A stretch of DNA of 64,000 nt, taken from positions 124,001 to 188,000 of the forward strand of contig NZ_BSOJ01000012.1 of the NCBI RefSeq assembly GCF_030160455.1, read 5' to 3'. Position numbers and translations under genes: made by a program. Positions 8,381 to 17,584 of the stretch are shown one piece after another. Below the pieces are notes generated by a model, which did not search any database, was not told where the DNA came from, and was given only the letters and a program-made list of their open reading frames with translations. Position 1 is the stretch's first letter; the number at the start of each line of letters is the position of its first letter. Source of the stretch: Limnobacter litoralis (lineage in GTDB: Bacteria > Pseudomonadota > Gammaproteobacteria > Burkholderiales > Burkholderiaceae_B).

Positions 8381-9205
8381 TCAAAACTTGCCGTTGGGGT
8401 TTTTCCATTCGCTCTGGGGTGGTATGGTTTCGATGGTGTCCCAGTGCTCGACAATTTTTCCGCTTTGCACACGGAACAAGTCGTAATATGAGGCAGGTTT
8501 GTCACCGAACTTACCCTCTGTGACAGCCAGTACGAAATTACCCTGACCTAGCACTTGGTGTACTTTGTCAAACTTGACCGTCATTCCCTGTTCAGCCATG
8601 TTCTTCATGGCTTTGTTCAAGCCGCTAACGCCATCACCGATCATTGGGTTGTGTTGTACGTAGCGCTCGCCATCAATGTATTTGCTTAAGGCCTTGGAAT
8701 CGCCTTCAACCCAAACTTTCTGCAAAAAGTCGTGAACCAGCATTTTGTTGGCTTCTGTCTTTTCTGGATCGACTGCCTTTGTTGGACCATCAATCATGCT
8801 GTGGCCGCCGGGGCTGGGTTTTACAGCTGTTTCCTGAAGATTGTCCCAATGCTCGACAATTTTTCCGTTTTCAAAGCGGAAGATGTCAAATCCAATTTTG
8901 GGGCCGAAAAAGTTGTATTCCGTGTGTGTGAAAACATAGTTGCCATCCCGGAAAGCACGTACCACGTGAACACGCGCGGAGTCCTTTGGCAGCGTCTTTA
9001 GCAATGCACCAAATCCAGCAATGCCGTCGGCCACCATCAGGTTGTGCTGAATATATTTGTTCGGGTTGATGACTGAGGCGGCAGCCTGATCGCCTGTTTG
9101 AATGCTGTTGAGCAGGCGCGTTGACTGATCAATGTGCTTGTCGGCAAAGGCTGTCGCAGAGGAAACAGTCATGACGGCACCCAGTGTGTATGCTTTGATA
9201 TTCAT
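8381..9205 (-). CDS. Exported protein with two SnoaL-like (NTF2-fold) domains
   Basis: A 274-residue protein from the ATG chosen here, which opens a clear signal peptide (MNIKAYTLGAVMTVSSATAFA). The mature part is an internal duplication: each half has a helix, then YIQHNLMVADGIAGF in the first and YVQHNPMIGDGVSGL in the second, then a strand ending in DIFRFENGKIVEHWD or YDLFRVQSGKIVEHWD. These are hallmarks of SnoaL-like polyketide-cyclase/NTF2-fold domains, which hold small molecules in a cone-shaped pocket; the function is not known. An upstream TTG start would bury the signal peptide, so I rejected it. The gene is divergent from an AraC-type regulator, which probably controls it. Confidence 0.82.
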   Translation of the reverse strand: MNIKAYTLGAVMTVSSATAFADKHIDQSTRLLNSIQTGDQAAASVINPNKYIQHNLMVADGIAGFGALLKTLPKDSARVHVVRAFRDGNYVFTHTEYNFFGPKIGFDIFRFENGKIVEHWDNLQETAVKPSPGGHSMIDGPTKAVDPEKTEANKMLVHDFLQKVWVEGDSKALSKYIDGERYVQHNPMIGDGVSGLNKAMKNMAEQGMTVKFDKVHQVLGQGNFVLAVTEGKFGDKPASYYDLFRVQSGKIVEHWDTIETIPPQSEWKNPNGKF

Positions 9206-9239
9206 TGATGAAGCGATCCTTGTTAAATGCGGAGGATTT

Positions 9240-9256
9240 TTGTTCTGATTGAACAA
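9240..9256. promoter_or_regulatory. Inverted repeat, candidate operator between divergent genes
   Basis: TTGTTC at 9240-9245 and GAACAA at 9251-9256 form a perfect 6-base inverted repeat around TGATT, 35 bases upstream of the SnoaL-like gene. It lies in the 159-base region shared with the AraC-type gene. Function is inferred from position only. Confidence 0.35.
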
Positions 9257-9364
9257 GACCAATAAAAATGGACGTTTTGATGATCCGTCAGGGTGATTGT
9301 CAGGTCGAGGTCTAAAGTGGGTCTATGATGGTAAAATCTGGACAATAAAAATTGGCGTAAACCT

Positions 9365-10252
9365 TTGAAGCAATCACAGTCCATTCCTTTGGTGAATTAC
9401 GATGCAGCGCTGGATGTGCAAATTTTGCGCTGTGCTGATTTGCGTCAGCGGGCAAGTTTCAGTGGTTGGGGGCATACCCCGCACCGAGTGAGTTTTTGTC
9501 ATTTGATTGTTGTCACCCGGGGACAATTCACACACACCGTTGATTTTGTTCCAGTGACGTGTACTGAAGGCTGCTGGGTAGTTGTGCAGCCGGGCCAAGT
9601 GCATTCATTTGATTGGCGAACGGACTGGGATGGCTGGCTGATTATTTTCAAGCCAGAAGCATTGCCCGAGACACTCGTGAAACGTTTGTCTCATGATGTT
9701 GAAAGTCTATTTGATGAGCTACCGACCTTGTTCATGCCTCCACCCGAGGAACACGACGCCGGGCTGCGCATCATCTCGCAAATGGCGCTCGATTCCGGAC
9801 GATATGCCGATCTTGCCTCCGGCAATCGTCTGATTGTGACGGGTCTGTATTATTTGCTGATGCGCGTGAATTTGTTTGTTCAGGGCCACGGCCTCTCGCA
9901 AAGAAAGTCGAATCAAAAGCTATTCAAGCGTTTTCAGCAATTCAAGAAAATGGTGGAAGTCAGACTATCGACACAACACCATGTTCACGAATATGCGCAA
10001 ATTTTGGGGTGTTCCGAGAAAAGCCTGAATCGCGCTGTGTTTGCGGTGGAAAAAATGACCGCCAAAGCCTATTTGACTCAACGCATCGTACTGGAGGCCA
10101 AGCGTATGTTGATTCATTCGATGCAGCCCGTTGGGTCAATTGGCATTGATCTGGGGTTTGATGAGGCAACCAACTTTGTCAAATTTTTCAAGCGGGAGGT
10201 GGGCATGCCCCCAATGACTTTTCGCGGACTTTATTTGGAAAAGGGGTCGTGA
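9365..10252 (+). CDS. AraC family transcriptional regulator
   Basis: A 295-residue regulator. The first half looks like the cupin ligand-binding domain of AraC proteins, with strands around VSFCHLIVVTRGQFTHTVDF and GCWVVVQPGQVHSFDW. The C-terminal 100 residues hold the two helix-turn-helix units: VHEYAQILGCSEKSLNRAVF, then VGSIGIDLGFDEATNFVKFF followed by KREVGMPPMTFR, the family signature. The start is a TTG with no strong ribosome site, so the true start is uncertain; I see no in-frame ATG before the cupin part. It is divergent from the SnoaL-like gene, its likely target. Confidence 0.88.
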   Translation: MKQSQSIPLVNYDAALDVQILRCADLRQRASFSGWGHTPHRVSFCHLIVVTRGQFTHTVDFVPVTCTEGCWVVVQPGQVHSFDWRTDWDGWLIIFKPEALPETLVKRLSHDVESLFDELPTLFMPPPEEHDAGLRIISQMALDSGRYADLASGNRLIVTGLYYLLMRVNLFVQGHGLSQRKSNQKLFKRFQQFKKMVEVRLSTQHHVHEYAQILGCSEKSLNRAVFAVEKMTAKAYLTQRIVLEAKRMLIHSMQPVGSIGIDLGFDEATNFVKFFKREVGMPPMTFRGLYLEKGS

Positions 10253-10270
10253 CGGCGAAAGCATTGAGTA

Positions 10271-10305
10271 GAGGCAATAAAGGCGAGTGTTCAAACGATT
10301 GCCTC
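10271..10305 (+). terminator. Hairpin after the AraC-type gene
   Basis: GAGGCAAT at 10271-10278 and ATTGCCTC at 10298-10305 form a perfect 8-base inverted repeat with a 19-base loop. The following bases (AGGTTGGTATTTTAG) contain only a short T run, so it is a weak terminator at best. It separates the regulator from the accessory cluster. Confidence 0.35.
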
Positions 10306-10404
10306 AGGTTGGTATTTTAGACAATCCAATGAGTTAACAGCTTTGGAGGCTTTGGGTGGCGTACGCATTTGAGTTGATGAACGGCCCTGGCTCGGGGTGT
10401 CAGT

Positions 10405-11574
10405 TTGGCTAAGGTGCTTCTGGTAGACACCAATTTTTCGGCGGCACCATTGCGCAGGGCTTTGCTTGAGCTAGGCCATGAGGTGCATTTGTGTGGCGCA
10501 AATCCGAATGACGCGCTTGCACGGCATGCCAAAAATTATCATGTGACCGATTATGCAGACGTGGAGGCGTTGGTCGAGCTGGCCGAGGCCTTGTGTGTCG
10601 ATCATGTCATTCCGGGGTGCAATGACCGTGCCTACCTCAGCTGCGCAACAGCAAAGGCGTTAACTGGTCATTGTCGCTTCAATGGTGTTGACTTGCTTGA
10701 GCAAGCCTCTGTTCTATTGGACAAACAATTGTTCAGGGATTGTGCGCGGGCTCTGAATTTAACAACTCCTCAGACCTACTCCCCAGGTGCTTGTGTGCCT
10801 TCAGGACCTGTCATTGTCAAGCCGGTTGACGCATTCAGTGGCTTAGGCGTTGAAGTGATTGCACAGCCAAACCAAGACAAGCTGGATTGTGCTGTGCAGA
10901 AAGCCAAGTCCAGCAGTGCTTCTGGTGGCGCCTTGGTAGAGGATTGGATTGGTGGACAGCTTTACAGCCATTCTGCGTTTGTAAAGGATCAAAAGATCCT
11001 ACAGGCCCATGTGGTCGTCGAACATTGTGTGGCCAATCCGTATGCGGTGGACACGAGTCATCTTGCCCAAGGGGCATTGCCGGTTGATGCGTTGCAAGCC
11101 CTTGAAGGTGAATTGGAGATTTTGGCGAGGCATTTGCAATTGTGCGATGGTTTATTGCACACCCAATTCATATGGGATGGTCAGCGCTGCTGGTTGATTG
11201 AACTGACGAGGCGTTGCCCCGGTGATCTTTACAGCCAGCTGGTGGAGTTAACCGTTGGTCCGGGGTATGTGATGCAATATTTGCTGCCATTTTTAGGGCT
11301 GCCCCTTGAGGTGGTGGCTGGGCAAGTTGAATCAAACCCAATTTTGCGTCACACCTTGACGCTTCCTGAAGCCTGTACGCTGGAGAGTTTGCGTTTCAAT
11401 GTGCCCCTGCTGATTGAGCGCTGGGTTCCAGTGGCCACGGTTGGTGATTCAATCGGCGTGGCGCCAAAAGGTCGGATTGCCATACTTTTTGCACGGGTTG
11501 GCAGTGGGGATGAGTTGTTGTCACTGTCGCAACGCGCAAAGTCCAGAATCCTTTTTTCTGTGAATGCCCTATGA
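10405..11574 (+). CDS. ATP-grasp domain protein, first gene of the accessory cluster
   Basis: A 389-residue protein beginning with a Rossmann-like pre-ATP-grasp segment (AKVLLVDTNFSAAPLRRALLE), then the ATP-grasp fold: PVIVKPVDAFSGLGVEVI carries the ATP-binding lysine and glycine loop, and CWLIELTRRCPGDLYSQLVE resembles the metal-binding segment with Glu and Arg. ATP-grasp ligases activate a carboxylate as acyl phosphate and join it to an amine or thiol. The substrate here is unknown; biotin-carboxylase-like and carbamoyl-phosphate-synthase-like relatives are the nearest by eye. The start is TTG with GGGGTG ahead. The stop overlaps the next start (ATGA), so it is coupled to the FkbM gene. Confidence 0.82.
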   Translation: MAKVLLVDTNFSAAPLRRALLELGHEVHLCGANPNDALARHAKNYHVTDYADVEALVELAEALCVDHVIPGCNDRAYLSCATAKALTGHCRFNGVDLLEQASVLLDKQLFRDCARALNLTTPQTYSPGACVPSGPVIVKPVDAFSGLGVEVIAQPNQDKLDCAVQKAKSSSASGGALVEDWIGGQLYSHSAFVKDQKILQAHVVVEHCVANPYAVDTSHLAQGALPVDALQALEGELEILARHLQLCDGLLHTQFIWDGQRCWLIELTRRCPGDLYSQLVELTVGPGYVMQYLLPFLGLPLEVVAGQVESNPILRHTLTLPEACTLESLRFNVPLLIERWVPVATVGDSIGVAPKGRIAILFARVGSGDELLSLSQRAKSRILFSVNAL

Positions 11575-12722
11575 GTCCACTAGACGCTTCTTCCATGGTC
11601 GATTTTATCCGGCCCGAAAATCAAGACAGTACGATGTTTCTTGAGGCAGCAGACAGTGCCCTTCAGGCCCGAATGTGTGCCAAGGTGGATTTATTCGTAA
11701 ACCCTGCGATTCGAATGCCGCGTTATCTGGTTGGGCGAAATGCAGATGCGTTGCATGTGTCCAGGGTTTTGCCTATTCAGGGTGTGATTGATGACACTCC
11801 GAATGCGCCGGCAACCTGGGAGGGTTTGCCTGTTGTGAAAATGGATCAGATACCGGCTGAGGCCTGGGTGTTGAACTGTGCCACCTCAATTGCGCCTGTC
11901 AATGTAGAACAGGCGTTGATGAACGTGAACGTGGCTCAACGTTTACATTTGGGGCATCTGGCAGCATACGCAGGCTGGATAAATCAGCAATTGCCTTGGT
12001 TTGTCGCCCAGCAACGCGAGGATTTCAGCCAGCACCGTGGTGAGTGGGCTGAGTTGTTCGAACGGCTAGAGGACGTCGAAAGTAAGCGTGTGCTTCAAGA
12101 GGTTGTTTGCTATCGACTAACAGCTGATCCGACGTTCATGCAACGCCATTTGGTGCGCTTGTCTGAGCAATATTTTGAGTGCTTTTTGAATCTCAAGGGT
12201 GAGGTGTTTGTTGACGCAGGTGGATTTGACGGTGACACCACGGCCTTGTTTATTCAGCATGACCCAGACCATCGACAAATTTATTTTGTGGAACCTTCGC
12301 CGATCAACATGACGGCCGCTCAAGTTCGACTGGCTAGCACCAGTGCGCGATTGCAATGGTTGCCGGTCGGTTTGTCCAGCGAAGCGGGAGAACTTCGTTT
12401 CAATGCAGGGGAGGGCTCAGCCAGTGCAGTCGGTCATTCTGGTGACACTTGTATTCACGTAGATACGCTGGATTCGCTGGTGGCTGAGCCAGTCAGCTTT
12501 ATCAAAATGGATTTGGAAGGGTGGGAGCTTCATGCTTTGGCGGGCTGTCGCCGACACATTGAACAAGATCGCCCCAAACTGGCGATTGCGGTTTATCACG
12601 ATGCCTCTCATTTTCGGGAGGTGGCCCGGGTGGTGTTGGGGTGGAACCCTCATTACAAGGTTCGTTTGCGCCATTACACCCAAGGTTGGTCTGAAACAGT
12701 GATGTTTTTCAGCGATTGCTAG
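11571..12722 (+). CDS. FkbM family methyltransferase
   Basis: A 383-residue protein whose C-terminal half is a SAM-dependent methyltransferase of the FkbM family. The SAM-binding motif FVDAGGFDGDTT has its first Asp at residue 215. The signature FIKMDLEGWELHALAG has Asp314, and LAIAVYH follows. FkbM enzymes O-methylate hydroxyls on sugars or polyketides. The first 190 residues are an extra domain: it begins with a segment that recalls a nucleotide-diphosphate-sugar or Rossmann-like module (VDLFVNPAIRMPRYLVGRN) and shows no motif I can name. Start overlaps the ATP-grasp gene. Confidence 0.85.
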   Translation: MSPLDASSMVDFIRPENQDSTMFLEAADSALQARMCAKVDLFVNPAIRMPRYLVGRNADALHVSRVLPIQGVIDDTPNAPATWEGLPVVKMDQIPAEAWVLNCATSIAPVNVEQALMNVNVAQRLHLGHLAAYAGWINQQLPWFVAQQREDFSQHRGEWAELFERLEDVESKRVLQEVVCYRLTADPTFMQRHLVRLSEQYFECFLNLKGEVFVDAGGFDGDTTALFIQHDPDHRQIYFVEPSPINMTAAQVRLASTSARLQWLPVGLSSEAGELRFNAGEGSASAVGHSGDTCIHVDTLDSLVAEPVSFIKMDLEGWELHALAGCRRHIEQDRPKLAIAVYHDASHFREVARVVLGWNPHYKVRLRHYTQGWSETVMFFSDC

Positions 12723-12777
12723 CCAGATTGATTACGGTGTGGTGACTGTATGCTGTGAAAGTTGCGGGGGTGAGCTG

Positions 12778-13950
12778 ATGAATATTTCTGTCAGGAAGAC
12801 AGTGGGAAAGCCGATTCGAGTGGCCATGATAGGTGGGGGGGTTAATTCGGCCGTTGGTCGGGTGCATGAAATCGCCATGCGAATGGACCTGGAGTATGAA
12901 CTCACTGCAGGCTGTTTCAGCCGGGATCCTGAATTCAATGTTCAAAGTGGTCACACCTATGGCGTGCCTGCGCATCGTGTGTACAGCCAACCCGAAGAGA
13001 TGCTGCGTGACCCTGCATTGGATGTCGACGCTGTCGTGATTGCAACGCCCATCGATTCCCATTCGAAATACATTCACTTGGCCCTGGACCATGGTTTGCG
13101 CGTGATCTCAGACAAGCCGTTGGTCAGCACTTTGGCAGAATGCCAGCAAATCCTGAAGCGAGTGCCACTCAGTAGCGTCGACGTCATGTGCATTTTCAAT
13201 TACACCGGTTATCCAGCTGTACGGGAAATGAAGCACAGAGTGGACCGGGGTGAAATTGGTCAAGTGTTCAAGATCATGATAGAAATGCCTCAGGATTCCT
13301 ACATGCGCTTAAAGAACAGCAACAAGATCCAGGCTATCCAACCCTGGCGTTTGCGGGATGGTCCAATTAGCTGCGTCTCTCTGGACCTGTTTGTACACAT
13401 GCACAGCTTGGTGAATTATGTGACAGGAAAGGTGCCGTTGCGCGTCAGTGCCTGGCAGAGGGCGATCAGTGGCGTGGCTGACGGGTTGATCGATGAAGTG
13501 GATGTGGTGATCGATTATTCAGACAACCTTCGCGTGAATGCTTGGTACGGCAAGGCGGCCTTGGGACAACGCAATGGCTTACGCATCAGGGCCTTTGGTG
13601 CGCAAGGCAGCCTTGAATGGGTTCAGGAACAACCGGAGCAGTTGCGTGCGGCCGATGAACGTGGCAACACGCTGATATACGACCGTATTTCCACCAGCAG
13701 TGTGGTGACAGCGGAGGCCCGTTATAACCGATTCAAGGCGGGGCACCCTGCCGGGTTTATCGAAGCCTTTGCCAACTATTACACCGATTTGGCACAGGCC
13801 ATGCGCTCTGGGCAATTGAATGTCCACACCTTGGGTCTAGAGGTGGCTGCGGAGGGATTGGCTGTTTGTCAGGCCATTGAAGAATCTGCAAACCTGGGTC
13901 AGACCATTCATGTACCCACGACTGGAACACATCATGAACACAGCAACTGA
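12778..13950 (+). CDS. Gfo/Idh/MocA family dehydrogenase
   Basis: A 390-residue NAD(P)-dependent oxidoreductase. The N-terminal Rossmann fold starts IRVAMIGGGVNSAVGRVHEI and continues to AVVIATPIDSHSKYI. The usual EKP motif appears as DKPL (ISDKPLVSTLAECQQIL), with the catalytic lysine kept. The C-terminal alpha/beta domain follows. Family members oxidise or reduce sugar hydroxyls, often on UDP-sugars or inositols, so a sugar-modifying step fits the cluster. I chose ATG 12778, with GGGGGTGAG ahead, over a GTG 39 bases upstream. The 3' end overlaps the next gene by 17 bases. Confidence 0.88.
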   Translation: MNISVRKTVGKPIRVAMIGGGVNSAVGRVHEIAMRMDLEYELTAGCFSRDPEFNVQSGHTYGVPAHRVYSQPEEMLRDPALDVDAVVIATPIDSHSKYIHLALDHGLRVISDKPLVSTLAECQQILKRVPLSSVDVMCIFNYTGYPAVREMKHRVDRGEIGQVFKIMIEMPQDSYMRLKNSNKIQAIQPWRLRDGPISCVSLDLFVHMHSLVNYVTGKVPLRVSAWQRAISGVADGLIDEVDVVIDYSDNLRVNAWYGKAALGQRNGLRIRAFGAQGSLEWVQEQPEQLRAADERGNTLIYDRISTSSVVTAEARYNRFKAGHPAGFIEAFANYYTDLAQAMRSGQLNVHTLGLEVAAEGLAVCQAIEESANLGQTIHVPTTGTHHEHSN

Positions 13951-14671
13951 ACAAACTGCAATTCGATCCATTCGCCCCAAGGTGCTATTCCAGCTCATTG
14001 AGAGTCGCTTTCCAGATCAGAATGTGGGTTTCAAAGTCAATATTCCAAGTCCGGATATCGGTGGCATGACGCTACTTGAAAGCAGTGTTCTCGTCAGTTT
14101 GGCTCGGTTGATTGATGCACGTTCGCTGTTTGAGTTCGGCACCTTTATGGGTGCCACCACACTTTTGCTAGCTGAAAATACACCGCCCGATGCTCAGGTT
14201 GTCACGCTGGATCTTCCCGATTTGTCCAGTTCACAGTTGGAGTCGGATCAAAGCAGCGTTTTGACCGACGGACATGCCAATGACGCCTTTTTAACGCGTC
14301 GATTTGCCGCCCAGGGGGCCCGATGCATTCGGCGTGCACAAGCCAGTGTTCAGTCCAAAGTGCAGCAGGTTTTGGAAGACAGCATGAAATTGGATGTGGT
14401 GGCTCGAGGATATGAGAATCAGTTTGACTTCGTGTTCGTTGATGGTGGTCATGCTTTTTCAATTGTGCAGCAGGACACTCGTAACGCCTATCGGATGATC
14501 AAGGCTGATGCGGTGGTGGTTTGGCATGACTATCGTTCGACCATCCACAATGAAGTGACGACCTTTCTCGATGGGCACGCTGTGGGGCGACGCATTTTCC
14601 ATGTGGCCAACACCATGATTGCGTTTGAGCTCTTCGGACGGTTTGAAAGTTTGTTGGATTCTTTCTTGTAG
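13934..14671 (+). CDS. Class I SAM-dependent methyltransferase
   Basis: A 245-residue protein with the Methyltransf_24-like pattern: SLFEFGTFMGATTLLLAE is the SAM-binding loop, VVTLDLPD the acidic end of strand 2, and FDFVFVDGGHAFSIVQQDT the DGGH motif that in this family often coordinates a divalent metal. VVVWHDYRSTIHNEV follows. Relatives include rhamnosyl O-methyltransferases and cephalosporin hydroxylase-like proteins. The substrate is unknown. The ATG at 13934 lies inside the end of the Gfo/Idh/MocA gene. The desaturase gene starts 4 bases after the stop. Confidence 0.83.
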   Translation: MNTATEQTAIRSIRPKVLFQLIESRFPDQNVGFKVNIPSPDIGGMTLLESSVLVSLARLIDARSLFEFGTFMGATTLLLAENTPPDAQVVTLDLPDLSSSQLESDQSSVLTDGHANDAFLTRRFAAQGARCIRRAQASVQSKVQQVLEDSMKLDVVARGYENQFDFVFVDGGHAFSIVQQDTRNAYRMIKADAVVVWHDYRSTIHNEVTTFLDGHAVGRRIFHVANTMIAFELFGRFESLLDSFL

Positions 14672-14675
14672 ACTC

Positions 14676-15659
14676 ATGTTGAAAAGTCCTCTGCCCCGAG
14701 AGACCCTGCTGGCACTGAGCCAGCGTCGGGATTGGCCCAGTGTGTGGAGACTTGCCCTCCATTTTGGGACGCTGTGCTTATTGGCCATCTTTTCCATCAA
14801 CCTGTGGGGGCAAGCTTCGGTTGCATCCGCCGCCGGCTTGTTGTGCGGGTTGTTGGCCTTGTTTTTTTGGCTCGGGTATGGCGCGGTGTTCAGCTTTTTG
14901 GGATATGCAGGCTTGGGGCATGAGTTGGCACACCAGACGGTGTTTCGGAGTCGACGGCTGAATCAGGCTCTGTTTTACCTTGTGTCATTCTTGACTTGGA
15001 ATAATCCGGTTTATTTTCGAGTCAGTCACCGTGTGCACCATCAACACACCCTTCGACGTGGGGTGGACTATGAAGTGAATCCGGATCCGTATCCTCTTCT
15101 GGAAAAAGGCTGGCATTTTTTGCTGCTGGACTTTGCTGCATTCAAGCGAGCCCTTGTCATCTTCATTGACAATGCATGCAACAAGGTGAAGGGGGCTTTC
15201 GGAGAGTACCACTTTCCACCGGGTAGCGTAGGGCGCAGGCAGCTGGTCCGCCAGGCCCGATTGCATCTGGTTGTGCACTTAGGCCTGGCGGGCTTGGCAC
15301 TTGCCTTGGGATACTGGCAGTGGCTTATTTTTGTGACGTTTGCTGCTTTTGTGTGTACCTTGCCCAACAGGGTGTTGGCCAGGCTTCAGCACGTCAATAT
15401 GAGCAGGGACGAGGAAGATCTCAGACTGAGTACTCGTACCGTGTTGCTTGCCAAGCCACTGGCTATTTTTTACTGGAACATGAACTATCACCTCGAGCAC
15501 CATTTACACCCCAGCGTGCCTCATTTCAATCTGCCGGTTTTACGCCAAGCCTTGGGAGAATACTTACCAGAATCACCCCAGGGTTTGTCCAGACTGCTGG
15601 ACATTTTGCGCGTGCCTGTGACAGAGAATCCCCAAATGCATTGCCAAGAGGAACCATGA
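14676..15659 (+). CDS. Fatty acid desaturase family membrane protein
   Basis: A 327-residue membrane protein with the three histidine boxes of the acyl-lipid desaturase family: HELAHQ, HRVHHQH and HLEHHLHP. Two hydrophobic segments at about residues 30-80 and a pair in the 200s fit four membrane spans with the di-iron site on the cytoplasmic face. Such enzymes desaturate or hydroxylate acyl chains, or hydroxylate ring and carotenoid substrates. Its presence among sugar and protein modifiers suggests a lipid-linked or acylated product. The stop overlaps the next start (ATGA). Confidence 0.88.
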   Translation: MLKSPLPRETLLALSQRRDWPSVWRLALHFGTLCLLAIFSINLWGQASVASAAGLLCGLLALFFWLGYGAVFSFLGYAGLGHELAHQTVFRSRRLNQALFYLVSFLTWNNPVYFRVSHRVHHQHTLRRGVDYEVNPDPYPLLEKGWHFLLLDFAAFKRALVIFIDNACNKVKGAFGEYHFPPGSVGRRQLVRQARLHLVVHLGLAGLALALGYWQWLIFVTFAAFVCTLPNRVLARLQHVNMSRDEEDLRLSTRTVLLAKPLAIFYWNMNYHLEHHLHPSVPHFNLPVLRQALGEYLPESPQGLSRLLDILRVPVTENPQMHCQEEP

Positions 15660-17572
15660 GCCAGACCGATACCATTGACTCCACCGCTGTGCAGGATGCA
15701 CTGAGAGCCCTGTATGCGCATGTAGATGAGCAAGTCCAACAGGTGGAATATGCCATCGCTTGTCGCCCCGCCAACGTGGAGGACCACATCAAATCGCTTG
15801 GTCATTTGGTCGGCCTTTGCGAGAAACGTCCTTACGATCAACTTTTTGAGCTGAACACAGGGGCTGCGGGTGAACTCTGTACACGATTTGCCGCGATCTA
15901 TCATCGAATTTTAGGGGACTGCAGCAGTAAACTCAGTTTTAAGAGTGTTGTAATGCTGACGCTGCAAAAGCGGTTTATCAGTCAGGTGTTTGAGATTTCC
16001 GGATTTCGGTCGGAGCGCACCCTGCAAACTATTCTTCGAAGGCGTGGCAAAGACTTTCCTGACAAAGCTTTGACCCAAAATCAGGCGGCCTTGCGCAATG
16101 TGTTGATCAGTTCAGTCGGTACCTTGAGCGCCGAGGAGTTGGTCCAGTTGAGCCTGGATGAAAGTGAGACCGCCGCCTTGCTGGCCATCGGGCTGTTGCT
16201 TGATCGCATGCCAACTACTTTGGCGGGTGAGGCCGGTCGACAATTTCTGCTGGAGCAATACAACCCGTACGGCGCATTGCAACCGCTAGACGTATACAAG
16301 GCTCTGGTGGCCAATGTATGGATGTTGTGCAGTTACAGTGTTTGTGCAGGCAAGCACGAAATTAAAAAACATTTGAATGCCTGGTACAAGCGGGTTCACA
16401 AAGCGAAAGGCCTGCGTGTTCACCCAACCGGCAGTGTGCGTCAGCCCGGTAACGTGGACAACAAGCCTGTCATGGCTGTCATGGCAGAGAGCTTTTCTTC
16501 CGCGCATGCCATGTATCGCTGGTATGCCCCGATTATCAAGCGATTAAAGGCGGATTATTTTCTGTGTCTTGTGGCCTTGCGTGCTGACGTAGACGAGGAC
16601 AGCATCGCGTTGTTTGATCGCTTTTTGGAGGTGTCTGAAGAAGACGAGTTGAATGTTCAGAATGTGATGGATGCATGTACGCCCGACATTGCTTACTTCA
16701 TGAGCGTGGGAATGCGCAGTTGGAGCATTTCAATGGCTAATCTGCGTTGGGCGCCTTTGCAAGTCATGAGCTTTGGTCACCCGGCCACCACACACAGCAC
16801 TGAAATGGATCTGGCGTTTATCAACACTCGAACGGTGGGTGAGCCCGGCATCGTGGCTGAAAACATGCTGGTACTAGATTCCGAGATAGGAAGTTTGATT
16901 GAAATTCACAAGGACTTGCGTTTACCTGCTCCACCTGAACTTTCGAATACTGAAGTGCGGATTGCCATTCCTTGTAACTTGATGAAAATCAACATCGGCT
17001 TTATGGCCGCCTTGAAGGAAATCGAGCGTCAGGCTGAAAAGCCGGTGCATTTTACTTTTTTCCCCAATCAGAGCGGAATCTCTCACCTGACAACTGCTTT
17101 GCAGATCCAGCGCTTCTTCCCCAACGCGACGGTGGCAAGAAGAACGAGTTACGACAAGTATCTGGCGTTGTTGAACCAGCACCATTTGGCCTTAAGTCCA
17201 TTTCCCTTCGGCAATGCCACCAGTACGATTGATTGCATGGTGCTTGGGCTGCCCAGTATTGGTTTGCTGGGTCAGGAGCCACATGCCCGCAGCGACTTCG
17301 ATGTGTTGGCGGCATTTGATCTTCAGGAATTCTGCGTGGCTGACAGTGTGGAAAACTACGTGCATGGTGTGGTTCGCTACATCAATACACCGGGCTTGCT
17401 GGACGAATTGCGAGCACTGGTGGCATCCAAGAATTTCATGGAGCGTCACCAGGTCAGCGAAAACCCCTTGAGTGAGGAGTTCTGCAATGCTTTGAAATGG
17501 GCGCATGCCAATGTAAATCTAGTGAAAGGCCCAAGGGGTGTGGTTTTTGAATCGGCAGGTCGTTGGGTCTGA
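15656..17572 (+). CDS. HMW1C/NGT-like N-glycosyltransferase (GT41)
   Basis: A 638-residue cytoplasmic protein of the size of HMW1C and Actinobacillus NGT (about 620). Its N-terminal 340 residues are helical. The C-terminal part is GT-B: Gly374 starts GHPATTHSTEMDLAFI, a stretch close to that of HMW1C proteins. SPFPFGNATSTIDCMVLGL starts at residue 514 and matches the nucleotide-sugar site, followed by an RSDFD and FCVADSVENYVHGV tail like the family's. HMW1C enzymes add glucose or galactose from UDP-sugars to Asn in NxS/T of adhesins. It lacks the TPR array of SPINDLY/OGT relatives. AGAGGAA precedes the ATG. No adhesin gene lies in the window, so the acceptor is unknown. Confidence 0.82.
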   Translation: MSQTDTIDSTAVQDALRALYAHVDEQVQQVEYAIACRPANVEDHIKSLGHLVGLCEKRPYDQLFELNTGAAGELCTRFAAIYHRILGDCSSKLSFKSVVMLTLQKRFISQVFEISGFRSERTLQTILRRRGKDFPDKALTQNQAALRNVLISSVGTLSAEELVQLSLDESETAALLAIGLLLDRMPTTLAGEAGRQFLLEQYNPYGALQPLDVYKALVANVWMLCSYSVCAGKHEIKKHLNAWYKRVHKAKGLRVHPTGSVRQPGNVDNKPVMAVMAESFSSAHAMYRWYAPIIKRLKADYFLCLVALRADVDEDSIALFDRFLEVSEEDELNVQNVMDACTPDIAYFMSVGMRSWSISMANLRWAPLQVMSFGHPATTHSTEMDLAFINTRTVGEPGIVAENMLVLDSEIGSLIEIHKDLRLPAPPELSNTEVRIAIPCNLMKINIGFMAALKEIERQAEKPVHFTFFPNQSGISHLTTALQIQRFFPNATVARRTSYDKYLALLNQHHLALSPFPFGNATSTIDCMVLGLPSIGLLGQEPHARSDFDVLAAFDLQEFCVADSVENYVHGVVRYINTPGLLDELRALVASKNFMERHQVSENPLSEEFCNALKWAHANVNLVKGPRGVVFESAGRWV

Positions 17573-17584
17573 AACCGCTCGAAC

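Noticed and set aside
15320-15655. Upstream extension of the HMW1C-like protein inside the desaturase gene
   Set aside because: The in-frame region overlaps the desaturase gene fully; the ATG at 15656 has AGAGGAA and gives the family length.
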